A DNA stretch of 64,000 bases from Cavenderia fasciculata (taxonomy: Eukaryota; Evosea; Eumycetozoa; Acytosteliales; Cavenderiaceae): positions 937,233 through 1,001,232 of the forward strand of contig NW_004457734.1 in assembly GCF_000203815.1 (NCBI RefSeq), given 5' to 3'. The position numbers were made by a program, and so were the translations under genes. Within the stretch, counting starts at the first letter, position 1. Each line of letters opens with the position of its first letter. Below, piece after piece: positions 23,215-34,655 of the stretch. The notes under the pieces were generated by a model. The model did not search any database. It saw only the letters and a list, made by a program, of their open reading frames with translations, and was not told where the DNA came from.

Positions 23215-23871
23215 TCAATGTTTGGAGAAACATCCCATACTACAATAGACCAATTTGTTAAAGGATGTTTCACGGATAATGACTGGTGGACTGGTCAATG
23301 ATTTTTCACAAGCTCCACAAACATTTGGTGATTGTTGTTGTCTTGGTGATTTTGGTGGAGTTGTTTTAATACTTGAGGAACTTGAATTTAATGGTCTTTG
23401 TGGTGACTGGATTGGTGTACTGTTGATGGCCATGGAACTAGTTGTAGTAGTAGTAGAAGAATTATCTCCTATTTGGATCTTGTTAAACTCCAAAGTTGAA
23501 TCAATTTTGGGTGTTGGTGTAGGTTTCACTTCACTCTTAATACTACTACTATTATTAATAATACTAATATTATTATTATGATGATGATGATTACTTTGAT
23601 TTAATAAAGTATTCTTTGGAGATGGAGACCAAACACTAAGAGCTGATGGTGAAGAGGGACTGTTTGCCATTCTCTTTAATTTTGTCGATTTTTGGTGTTG
23701 GTGTTGATAGTTGCCACTGCTATGATGTTTGTTGTTGAGGTGGTGAGTTGAACCATTACTACTATTACTATTGCCACTGCTGGTACGATGACCTGAAATA
23801 GTATGATGATGGATACGTGAATTCCTAATGATTGGAATTGGTTGAGAGACTGATACTTTCATTTCCGTCAT
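23215..23871 (-). CDS. Ser/Asn-rich protein with C-terminal treble-clef (FCS/FLZ-like) zinc motif
   Basis: A single exon of 218 residues. The first about 180 residues are Ser/Asn/His low complexity. The C-terminus NVCGACEKSL ... LVYCSMGCFSKH has the spacing C-x2-C...(F/Y)C-S-x2-C of FCS-like/FLZ or MYM-type treble-clef fingers, which usually bind proteins. I assign no function; plant FLZ proteins act as adaptors of the SnRK1 kinase, but homology is not proven here. Convergent with the DHHC gene, 132 bp apart. Confidence 0.75.
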   Translation of the reverse strand: MTEMKVSVSQPIPIIRNSRIHHHTISGHRTSSGNSNSSNGSTHHLNNKHHSSGNYQHQHQKSTKLKRMANSPSSPSALSVWSPSPKNTLLNQSNHHHHNNNISIINNSSSIKSEVKPTPTPKIDSTLEFNKIQIGDNSSTTTTTSSMAINSTPIQSPQRPLNSSSSSIKTTPPKSPRQQQSPNVCGACEKSLTSPPVIIRETSFNKLVYCSMGCFSKH

Positions 23872-24535
23872 TTTTTATGTTTTTTTTCTTTGTTGTTGAT
23901 TTGATTGGTATGATATGATAACTAATACAGTCCTAGATAGTACTAATATCTTTGTTATTCTTTAAGCTTATTCTTTAATGTGATTCAACTTTTTGAAAAA
24001 GTTGATTATAATATTTGATTGGTTGGATAGAGCTCGTTATCCAATTCCCTTTGATGGTAAGATATGTGACTCGATACGGTTAAGGCGGTTTTGATTATTA
24101 TGAGTGCTCATGAAAGTCAAAACCAAACCAAAAACTGTGATCGAAAGTGTAGTAGGTATAGAAAGAGAAAGTGACGGGAAGAAGACTAGTCTATCTATCT
24201 ATTATCTTTCTTGATGTATATTTATTATTTATTTGTTTAGAGAAAGAGAGGGGGGAGAGAATGACAAAAGAGAGAATGAAGTTTTTGGTGAACCCAAAGA
24301 AAGCCTTGCAAGCAACAGAACAGTTCTGCAGAAAAACGTCTGAAAACAAAAAAAGAAATAAAACAGGCTCTCGACTTTTTTCTTTTTTCAGGTCGTTTCT
24401 AGAGTCTGGGACAAAACGAAGACCAACCAGAGTTTCATCGATGATTGTTGTGTAGTTAACTTTTTTTTTTTTTTTTGTGGATTCTATTCCAACTTTTGTT
24501 GAAAATTTAATTTATAGTAATGTACATTTTATATT
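23872..24535. other. intergenic region
   Basis: Upstream of the zinc-motif gene and downstream of the ankyrin-like gene. A plus-strand frame at 24171-24455 exists but has poor codon character. A T-run lies at about 24462-24475. Nothing else is seen. Confidence 0.45.
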
Positions 24536-26930
24536 TTAAAAGTTTTTGGTGGATAAATGATGTTTCATTAATCGACCAACCAAGTCGAGATTGACAAGAC
24601 CTTTTTTTTTTAGAATCTTGTTTAATATTTGAAGGTTTGTTTTGGGGTCCAATTGAATGAGATAGTCTAATATTTCAGGAGACCCTTGTTTAATGGTATT
24701 GATCATGATACTGTGGATCATTGGTTTAAAATCATTGGTGAAATTTGTTTGATAGTAATTCCATGCTTTGACGTTGTTGCAATAATGTGAATATTCTGCA
24801 ATGTCTGGTGTATTGCGAGTGCTTAATATATGGGCAAACAGATCTATTTGTCCCTCTGCCAATGCATCTCTTGCACATGTCGAGTTAAATATACCAATGT
24901 TGAGGTAATTTTGAAAAGCAAAACGATCCTTTTTTAACCTTTCATAGGTTTCAAGGTCACCCGACTTTGCCACGGCAAAGATGATGGCATGTGATCTAAC
25001 CAATTCACCTCGGTCCATTAGTTTATCGAAAAATCTAGATGGACGACCAGATGTGTATATCCAATCGGTCAAACAATCCGGTAGTGTTTTAAACACTCCA
25101 AGCATCTGGTCAAACAATTGATCGTTTTCAGTTAAAACAATACCAATGACGAGTTGCAGTGAATCTTCTGGATCTTGATTGACCTCGTACATGTCCAACG
25201 CCATTTTGTACATATCAACAGTCCAATCGTTATTTGGTCGTACCCATTTAAGTGTTTTGTAGGTTTTATATACAAGTTGCATCATTTCCAATGTACGTGG
25301 TGAAGCAGTTTTGGGTGTTGGGCCTAATATAGTATATTGACCATCATACTTTAGAATGGCACTGACAACATCAATATCCTTTCTAGAAAATGCTGCTAGT
25401 AATGCTACTGGTCCAATATAGGTATTTGTCACTACACATCTTTCCAATGTCGATAGTGCTTGTTCAGTTGTACCATACGTAAAAATCGTGACCAAGACCC
25501 CTGGAACCAATTGAAAGAGTGGATTATTCGTCGTATCTATCAATTGTGGGTTGTCTATTGTTGGTATATTTAATTGTCCAGTAGCAATATTGACAACATT
25601 ATCAACTGTTGCCATTGATAGGTAAAATGGAATCAATTTAACCGATTTGTCAACTTTCAAACATCTTTCAACAAATGAAATGATAAATCTTAATGCTTCT
25701 TGACGAAATATATTATTACATGTTAATTTTAATATTATTATTATATTATAAATTATTTCTTCTATTTTTAGCTGATTACTATTATCATTGTTATTATCTA
25801 TATTATTATCTATATTATTATTATGATTGATTAAAAAATTTAAAATAATATTTCTTTCTTGTTGATCAAAATAAAATTGTAAAAAGTGTAATAGGAATTG
25901 ATGGATGGTTGGGAAATCCATCCAAGTGATAGATTGAATTACATTATTAAATGCAATCCTTTTTTCATATCTTTTTGTTAATAATTCTGGTATCTTTAAA
26001 TTAATGACAGTGAAATGATTTGGAGTATTGATAATGTCTGTTACTGCTTGTTGACCAAATATTTTGTTGATTGTATTGTACATTTTAAATGGATCATCCT
26101 TCGATGATAATGATGATGATCCACAGTCTTCTTCTATTGATTTTGGTGAGAGTAGAGTCATTGCATTACCAACGATGGTTGATAGACAACTTGGGTTGAT
26201 TCCTTTTTCAACAACCAAATATTCAACTACATCTGGTTGATTACCAAGTACTGCACTAGCTACCAAATCTGATTGTAGTTCTTGAACTGGTTTTTGTTGT
26301 TCAATCATACTACCACTACTACTACTCTTTTTCTTTTTATCTTTTGTATTTTTCTTCTTATTATTATTATTGTTGTTATTAGACTCTTCTTCTTCTTCTT
26401 GAAGTATTAATCTTTCAATATATGGTTGATGGTAAGTTTCAAAGACATGCTTTACAACATGTAGATTACTACCACTTTTGCAAATAGATTGTAGAATGGT
26501 GTCGTTCAAGAGAGTGAACCAAAGAGGTCTAAGAATATACAGTTGATCCAAGATGTAGATAGCCAAACAGTTTAGACCAATCGTTGAGAAAAAGTCTCTA
26601 ACAGCTATTGTTGTTCCAAAGTCTAATAGATCCAAATGAGTACCCATCTTTAATCTATCCAACACTAAACCATGGTAACCCGCTTTACATATCTCTGACA
26701 TTGACTTCCAATCACTAGACAAGAAAGAATAAGAATAAGAATAAGAATATGATGATCTACAGCAACAACAAAGGATACACATACATGTATTTAATTAAAG
26801 GACGTCTGTTTGATAAGACATGTGATACATAACGATGTGATGGTACATTGACGAGATATAGTTGCTTTCCTATCTCTTTAACATGTCGAAATATCTTTTC
26901 AACTAAATATTTGTTTCTAAATATCTCCAT
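24536..26930 (-). CDS. ankyrin-repeat-like protein of a dictyostelid expanded family
   Basis: Exons 26930-26785 and 26714-24536 (774 residues). The short first exon (MEIFRNKYLVEKIFRHV...) and the splice-restored YIDWKSMSEICKAGYHGLVL segment are typical of large dictyostelid families with a short N-terminal head followed by degenerate ankyrin-like helical repeats (for example VASAVLGNQPDVVEYLVVEKG, LAAFSRKDIDVVSAILKY, SHAIIFAVAKSGDLETYERL). Asn/Lys-rich insertions lie at about 160-185 and 320-345. The molecular role of the family is unknown. The longer frame upstream of 26714 (Tyr/Ser repeat) is intron read-through. Confidence 0.8.
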
Positions 26931-27425
26931 AAATATAAATATATATATATAACTTAGATAGATATAAAAGCGATCATCAATATAAAATGATTGCAATTAT
27001 TAATAAATTGTTTTTTAAATAGAAAATCAAGAGCACAGCTCTGCATGATTCCTTCATTTTATAGATATTGAATGAATATCTCATTGAATTAAGATGGTTA
27101 TATTACAGGAGTAGAAACAATCAACAAAAGACAAGGAGCAAGCAAGAAAAAATGTACTTTGTTGTCAGGCTATAAATTGTTTTTGTTGTTGTGCTTCCAT
27201 TTGATTGATGTTTCTACTCCTGTAATATACACATAATGTGTTATTTTATTATTAATATTATTTTTAATTTTACATTTTAATTTTTATATATTAATTAATA
27301 TTTAAAAAAATAGGTCTTCTATCCTTACCACTAGTAAACATTCATTTCCTTTATTTCGAAGTTTGTTATTCATACTATATAGTATACTATTTGATATTTT
27401 TTTAAAATGAACATATTCAATCAAT
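26931..27425. other. intergenic region holding an inverted-repeat element
   Basis: A/T-rich spacer between divergent genes, containing the 131-bp inverted-repeat element at 27099-27229 and otherwise homopolymer-rich DNA. Confidence 0.5.
27099..27229. repeat. 131-bp element with 21-bp perfect terminal inverted repeats
   Basis: The left arm at 27099-27119 (TATATTACAGGAGTAGAAACA) is the exact reverse complement of 27209-27229. The about 90-bp interior is A-rich then T-rich and partly self-complementary, so the whole could fold as a long hairpin. It resembles a small MITE-type transposon or a hairpin RNA gene. No clear target-site duplication can be called because the ends are TA-rich. Confidence 0.7.
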
Positions 27426-29112
27426 ATGGCTCCAATACAGTTAAAGAGAGAAGATACCTTTCATATATTGAACCGTAAAACTGAAGTACAATTCATAGAC
27501 TCTGACGCTGACTATATGATGTTTGTACAAGAAACTTGGCTCAATGCATTTTTATGCCTTTGCACTCTCTGCTCTTTCATTACGCTACCTTCCTTGGTTT
27601 TATCGCACATTATCACTGGTTTTAATACATTGGTATTTTATGGAACCTTGTATGCAAAACCTCAAGAGATACAACACCATTGACCCAATGATATTTCCAA
27701 CTCCATCAAAACCAACATACCATTTAATTAGTGAACCACCAGTAAGTATCAATGAAGAGTATATTTAACTTCAAAAGATAGATCGATCTATCAACAGTTT
27801 CTAAATTATATTATTATTATGAATTATTTTTTATTTATTCATTTATTTATTTACTCAGGGATGGAGAATGGAACATGGGGAAATGGTAGCTTTCAAAGAC
27901 AAGAACATTTATGGACCACTATTACCTGTGCAACAAGGAAATGAATACATTTATTGATTTTTTGCTTCAAGATCACATTGTTTTAGAAGGGAGTGGTCCA
28001 TGCTCAAACAAAAAGGGGACCGGAGTTATCAGAATTGTCAATGCCAATACCATTCTTGCTAATAATGAGGAAAGAGTAACTATAGACATAAATCCACATG
28101 AAAACAATTATTTTAATAATATTTCTAATATTTAATATATAGCTCCAAAATGGAATTGTAACGACTACTTTTACACCCACAATATTGACCACTCTTTAGA
28201 GCCCAAGGTCGTGGTTTCCATGGATGAAGGACCTCGATCGATTGTTCTCTTTAATTGGTACAGAAAATTACAGTCGCATTTACCAAAGGCTAAGGGAATT
28301 GACCTGGTGGTAGCAACGTCGATTGGAGGTGTAATTCCCATTCTTGTCCAATACAGAGGTTGTACATTATATAACATCATTAACTTTGCAGAACTTTTGG
28401 ATGGATCATGTCTGTTGAACACTAGAAAACACTCTGGCGATCCTTTTCAACTTCCAGATTCAATTTTGAATAAGTTGTATTTTGATTTGGATAAAAATTT
28501 GAAATGGGTTGATCGTGGTCCCAAAGTGGCTATTGTTGGTGCGACTGTTGACAAGGATCAAATAGTGTCGCCTTTTCTTTTCAGAAGCTACACCAATCAA
28601 CCTCGCCTCTCAAGGGTTGTTTAACAACCCTAAGAAACTCTCTACTTGCTTGTTGGTCAGTTCCACATTATACGACCCCATTGATGAATGTTGAAGGAGC
28701 CCCTATCATCGAAGGATCTATTATTGTATCTAGTCCAGTTGAACTCGCTTTGCTCGAGGCAAAACATCTATGGCCCCGCCACCCGCTCATAATTTATTCT
28801 TTGGGAACTGGAATTACTCCTCCCCATGGGAAAATGCAACTCCCATCAAGTTACTCTGAGAATATGGATAGACCCCAGAAGTCTAACGGAACACTGGATG
28901 ATCTGTACGTCTCGAATATCTTATCACACCTCAAATTCGAGTCCTGGGTAGCAAAATTATATCGCCCAAATTTAATACGATATGAAAGATTAAATGTGGA
29001 TTTTGACCATCGAGACGGTGATGACTACCAAGTATTACTGGGAGACAAGGATCCAAATTTGGCATTCATTTCAAAAACAATCCGTTCATGTCCCATAGTA
29101 TTGCAACCTTGA
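27426..29112 (+). pseudogene. degenerate patatin-like phospholipase gene
   Basis: The central part reads VVVSMDEGPRSIVLFNWY and VVATSIGGVIP, which align with the patatin glycine-rich loop (DGGGxRG) and nucleophile elbow (GxSxG). Further on, LACWSVPHYTTP, PIIEGSIIVSSPVELALLEA and IIYSLGTG match the later patatin blocks. The reading frame is broken at several places: near 27950, near the join into 28142, and near 28615-28625. The active-site environment is altered (first elbow Gly to Ala; DGG to EGS). The N-terminal part is hydrophobic and in uncertain frame. I infer a decaying or diverged calcium-independent phospholipase A2 relative; unusual introns or sequence errors are the alternative. Confidence 0.65.
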
Positions 29113-29160
29113 AATACCCCAACGTATCCATATACATGTAAAAAATGTAATAATAAAAAT

Positions 29161-29191
<31 letters not shown>

Positions 29192-29204
29192 AAATTGTTA
29201 TTCT

Positions 29205-31073
29205 TTAGGTGCAAATTTGGGGAACCAAGGTTTGACTTGAATTGTCATCACTCGATTCTCCATCATCGTCATTATTACCCGCCGTGCTAGTACTTTTTAT
29301 TTTAAATCTTTTCTTTGGTGATGAAAAGGTGAAAATGGAATAGGTATCATCATCTTCATCACTGGAATTGTTGTTGTTGTTTTCGGTTGTTGATATGGTT
29401 GTTGCTGTACTTGAATTATTTACATTTTGATTAGTAGTTGTATTGTTGCCTTGTTGATTTACATTATTATTATTGATATTATTATTAGTATTATTCATTC
29501 CCATGATAAAATTATAAAGATTAGAGTTGCTTAAAATATTGTTGTTGCTATTTATGACCGTCGTCCCATCAGTTTCATCATCTTGTTCTTGACCGTCTTC
29601 TTGTTGTTGGTGATCAACATTCATACTATCGCTGTTAGAAATATGATTAATAACAGTAGTAATTGTAATGGGAGATTTCTTTAAAGGTGATAATAAACGT
29701 TTAGAAGGTGAAGAGTGTTCATTAAACTGTACATTGGATGTTTGAATGGTTGGATAACTTTGATCAACTTGATCCAATTCCGAGTAGATAAATTTGTTGG
29801 CTATATCCAAGAAACGGACCGACTTTGGTTGGTGAGGGGTACTATGTTCATGGTTACGACGTTTGGATCCGACAAGTCTCGTACTATTTACCTCATTCTT
29901 TTTGGATGGAGATGGTGGGGTCAATTGTGAAAGATGGCCTTGAAGCGAGTCAATCTCTTCAAAGGAGCCATCATTGGAGAGGAGTGTCTTGTTGAGAGTT
30001 GTGTAAAACTCTACAATCTGATCGTTGAGGGACTCCTCGTGTTCGGTGAGTGTTGCCGAATCAATAGATTCGTCACGTTTCATTGACATCAACTCCGCAC
30101 GCTTGTTGATGAGTGATTCGGCAAGCAGACGGTTCTGGCTGCTCTTCCAAGCCACCAAATAACTCGTATCGTTGCCCAAATACAACTTGTCACCATGACG
30201 AAGAATATAAGGTCTATTTGGAACGGCGCGTGTTTTGTTGATAAATGTTCCATGACTCGACCCAAAGTCTACAACTTGTATCCTTCCTTCGAAATCGTGT
30301 GCAATAAAGCAATGTTTTCTTGATACTGTTGGATTTGAAAATATATAATCGCAAACTAAATATGATTGATTGATGGATTGATTGGGTTAGATATATAAAT
30401 AAATATTAAAAAGATCGACCGAGACTAGAATGAATGAAAGGAAAGGAGGAAGAACCAAGTCAAACCAAACCAACCAAACCAAACCATTGTCAAGACAAGA
30501 ATAGTATGCAAAGCAACCAAAGTCGAGTCGGTTCAGTCATCATCCAATCACTCACACATGATCGTCCAACTTTTGAGAATTGTTACACATACCAGAACTT
30601 GAACGTCCAAATACTACAAATTTCGATTCTTCAAGTGATATAATCGATGAATGTGAAGATTCACCACCCTTTACAAATCGGAGATGATCGTTTCTTTCCA
30701 TATTTGGTTCAGCTGCCCAAATGGGACATTCCACCAATTCCCTTGATTTTGCTTGTTGTTTGTTTACTTTAATAATAGTTGATGGTGGTATATTTTGATA
30801 TGTTGTTGGTGTTGTTGTTGATCCTCCTGATTGATTGTTATTGTTATTATGTTTTGGTGTTATATTATTCTCAGATGATGTTACATTGTTGTTATTATTA
30901 TTTGTTATAAAATATTGTGGTTGAAATGGTGATGTTGTTGCCTTGTTGTTGTTGTTGTTATTGTTAATATTCATCTGTTGTTGTTGTTGTTTAATTAAAT
31001 TATTACATGATTCAGGATCTTGAGGAGTTAAAAAGTTTAAATCTTCTAAACTAAGAGTTGGTTCAAGTGACAT
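29205..31073 (-). CDS. FHA-domain protein
   Basis: Exons 31073-30593 and 30355-29205 (543 residues). An Asn-rich N-terminus precedes a forkhead-associated domain at about 122-238: FVVFGRSSSG (start of the phosphothreonine-binding loop, split by the intron), TVSRKHCFI, VVDFGSSHGTFIN and LRHGDKLYLG are the family hallmarks. A helical stretch follows (LAESLINKRAELMSM...), then Ser-Pro-rich and basic segments (SPKKRFKIKST) suggesting a nuclear location. The FHA arrangement with the preceding CPIWAAEP segment resembles NIPP1/PPP1R8-type proteins, but no PP1-binding RVxF motif was verified. It probably binds phosphothreonine partners in nuclear signalling. Confidence 0.88.
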
Positions 31074-31693
31074 CTTAGAGAAGATAAAGAGGAGGATAGT
31101 ATTTATAAATACAAACAAACAAATCACAAACTAACTAGGTGATGTAGAAATATAATAAATAAATAAATAATGATATTCTAAAAGGATAATACATAATTTC
31201 TATCAAACACTCTCGAAAAAAATGACATCACATGATATAAACTTCCTAGAATTCCAACTCATCCCAGCTTTGCACAAACATGAAAAAAAATAGAATTCTT
31301 TCAAATTTAAAACATGGATGGGCATACTACGAATTGACCACTAACTTACACACATCCCGATCTGAGGAATTAGTCATCGATCGTATGTATGTAAATTGAC
31401 CAATCCAATCTATCCTATCCTATCCTATCGATCTGTCTATCTTATCTTGATATAATTTAATCTATTTTAGTTTTATTTAAATTGTAATAATACTTTTGAC
31501 TTGTCTCTTTTGTTTTGTGTTTCATATGATTTATGTTGTTTGTTGGTTGTTATTGTTATTGTTATTGTTCATATCATCATTTATGTTGCGTTTGTTTTTT
31601 TGGATGATAAGTTTGAGAATTAGTAGTAGTGGTAGTAGTTAATTGTTTGTGTAGTACATGGTTGATATTTCCTTTTCTTTTCTTTTCTTTCTT
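31074..31693. other. intergenic region
   Basis: Upstream of the FHA gene and downstream of the CLC gene. Contains CCTAT repeats (about 31410-31430), GTTATT repeats and TTTTC repeats. No gene is seen. Confidence 0.5.
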
Positions 31694-34655
31694 TTAATCA
31701 TCACCAACATGTAATAATTGATCAACACCTAATTTGAGATGAGATAATTCCTTGTAACGTTGTTCACAAGTCTTTTCGAGGAGATCCTTTTTAGTGATGA
31801 TACCTTTGAGTTTGTTGTTGCTGTTGACGACTGGCATGTGACGGAGACCGATTGTTCTAAAGAGTTGGAATGCTTCAGAGACGGCAAACTCTTCGTTGAC
31901 CGTGACAACTGTGAGATTCATGATTTCGGTGAGATCGACGAGTTGGTTGTGGTCGGCTGGATCAAAGGCGAGGTCGTCGAGATTGGGCAACTTCCATGCC
32001 AACTTGGTAGTATAGTCTTGGTGAGAGTATGCTTGTTCTTGGTTGGGGACATAGACGTCGTGCATACGTTCGAGTACCATGAGCAACTGACTTCTTAAAA
32101 TGAGTCCCTTGACAAGACGGTCATTCTCATTGTTGACGACTGGGAAACCATTGTGTTTGGTTTCGTGCAAGATGTGGAGGATGTGACCGAGCTTTTCCTT
32201 TTCACGACAGAATACTGGTTTCTTGGCCATGACATGTTTGGCCATGAGGAGACGCATCGCCTTGGAAGGGTGTGGTTCGAGGTAGGGGATGTACTTCATC
32301 TCGATGAGAATATCAAAGAATGGGTGGATGCAGAGATCGGCCGTCCACTTGGCCACCATGATGGTGACCATGATGGGGATGAGGTATTGGAGCTCGTTGG
32401 TCGTCTCGATGAGGATGACGGTGAGCGAGATGGTGAGTCGAGACACACCCGCCATGAACGCGGCCGCGCCCATAATCGCGTAGGCGCCGGGATCAAGACC
32501 AGCGTAGTTGGGAACGATATACGACACGATGAGACCAATCGCACGACCATAGGCAGCACCAATGACAATCATTGGCACAAAAGTACCCGAGGAAATGCCA
32601 CAGCCGGCCGTATAAGCAGCAAACAAAAAGTAAAACACGAAAAACACGAGTAATGCAAATATGCTGATACGGTGTGTGTTGGTGAGATCGACGCTGTTGA
32701 TCGAGAGCAAGTTGGTAATAGCTTCCTCGTTGGATGCAAAGATAATGCTTGCCAGTTCGTTGTATTGACCTTTTGGACAGTTGAATTGTTTGAGACCTTC
32801 AATTTCAATCTCTCCGCTGCCGCTCGATGTGCCGTTGCCCGCCAAAACAGACTGTCCGATACCTCCATTAGAGAGTGCGCTGATTTCCTTGCAAGGGAAG
32901 ATGAGTGGTAAAAACACCTGTAGAATGGTCGATACGGCCGAGATGAGGAACACCTCGAGCACACGCAGCGACTTGACCTTGTTGACCTTTTCACGACGCA
33001 TGGCGACGACCTTGATGTTGATGAGTGTAAAGAGTGCGCCGGCAAACCCACCCAACACGCCAATCACAATGAATGGCACAAACTCGAGCAAGTTGTAGGC
33101 ATAGTCTTTGTTGGCCACACCCATGTCAAAGATCATGAGACCGTGTTGAGTGAGGTTGGTAGCTTGCAAGAGACGCATCGTAAACGTTGCAATCAAACAG
33201 GCAAAGAAAGATCTCCAAGTGAGGGTGGTCGACCAAAACGACGATACTTCCTCGAGCGAGAACAGAGCTCCTCCAAGTGGCGCACCAAAAGCAGCTGCCA
33301 CACCAGCACCCGCTCCACTCGTCACAAAGTCACGTTTATCCTTATCGTTTCTAAAACTACGTAAAAAGGGAATCTTGAATCCAAACTCTTTGGACTGTGC
33401 CTGCGAGAAACCGTTACCGACGATCGCACCGATATGGATCATCGGACCTTCAGCGCCGACCTGTAAATTGGACGACACGGCAAAGATCATCGATGCCAAC
33501 TTGGTCCACAGTGTCTTGAATTTGAGAGTGTGCGGGATCTTGGTGCCGTTGAGGTATCCCTTGACCTCGGGAATACCCGAGCCGGCAGCTGTCGGTTCAT
33601 AGTAGACCGCTAGCAACGACCCAATCGTCGCGAGCACTGTATTACATGTGAAATAGGCCAAGAAACCCAGATATATGTTTTCAGAGATGAGGTCCTTGGT
33701 AAACTCGAATTTGTAGTAGAGAATGTTGGAAACGCCAACATGTGCAAGATAGGCAATAAACCCAATGAAAATACCCATAAACAGCGATACCATCCATCGC
33801 TGCCATTCATGGTTCGAGCCCAAATCATTAAACTTTTTATACATCTCGTTACGATAGGCCTTGTTGTAGATGGTTACATAGTCCAAACATTCATACTTTG
33901 ATATTTGTTGTTTGTCCTTTATCCAAATCGCACGTTCATGTGTCTCGTGCTTTTCCACTCGTTTGTGATGTTGATCTCTAACAATATCAACTGGTTTTGA
34001 TACTACTCCTACAAATTGATCAAATCCCTCTGTCAATGCTCCTTCCACCTTTTTATTTGATTCTTTTACTCTGTTTTCCTAAGAGGAGATGAAAAATAAA
34101 GGTTAGATAAATAGTAATAGATTTATCTCTTTCATTCATTCTCATTATATTTGTTGATCTATAGCATACAATTAATCTATTTGAATCTTTAACCTTTTGA
34201 CCTATTAATTTATAAGTTTTACCAATAGTTTTTGTAACTCTTGTCAAGAGTTCATCGCCTTCTTTAATTTCGTCTTGTGAATTGAGTAAACTCTTTTCTC
34301 TCCACATGCTTGGGTCTCTAATGATTGGTTCTAAAATGATACCACCAGATGATTGTTGTTCTTCATATTCATTGTCGTCATTGTATATTTCGTCTTGGTC
34401 ACTATCCTCTTCATCGTCACTATCATTGTTATTGTTTCTTCTTCTTGTACGACGATTATTATTATTTGGATCATTTTGTGTATTGTTATTGTTATTATTA
34501 TTATTATTATTATTATTGATTGGACGTTGATCGTCATCTACGTCTTCTTCTTCTTCTTCTATTCTTGGGTACAATGGTGCTTGTGGAGATGGTGTAGATC
34601 CTACAACCTTGTCATCCTCGACTCGATTCTTTGGATCAAATGGATTTCCACTCAT
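31694..34655 (-). CDS. CLC-family chloride channel or Cl-/H+ exchanger
   Basis: Exons 34655-34170 and 34078-31694 (956 residues). The N-terminal about 160 residues are acidic and Asn-rich. The membrane domain carries the selectivity-filter motifs GSGIPE (about 328) and GAEGPMIHIGA (about 370; the Glu is the gating residue), and GTFVPMIVIGAAYGR. About 16-18 hydrophobic helices are evident. Two CBS domains end the protein (KPVFCREKEKLGHILH... and LTVVTVNEEFAVSEAFQLF...IITKKDL) and bind nucleotides in relatives. The presence of the gating Glu allows an exchanger role on endosomes or contractile vacuole, but channel versus exchanger is unproven. Exon 2 is notably GC-rich with strongly preferred codons, suggesting good expression. 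Confidence 0.95.

Noticed and set aside
24171-24455. 94-codon plus-strand frame
   Set aside because: Composition reflects AAAGAGAG-rich spacer and there is no recognisable domain.
31074-31127. upstream hydrophobic extension of the FHA protein
   Set aside because: No ATG at the beginning and a signal-anchor would not fit a nuclear-type FHA protein.
32153-32653. 166-codon plus-strand frame opposite the CLC gene
   Set aside because: It is an antisense shadow of a GC-rich, strongly biased coding exon; its sequence is explained by CLC codons.
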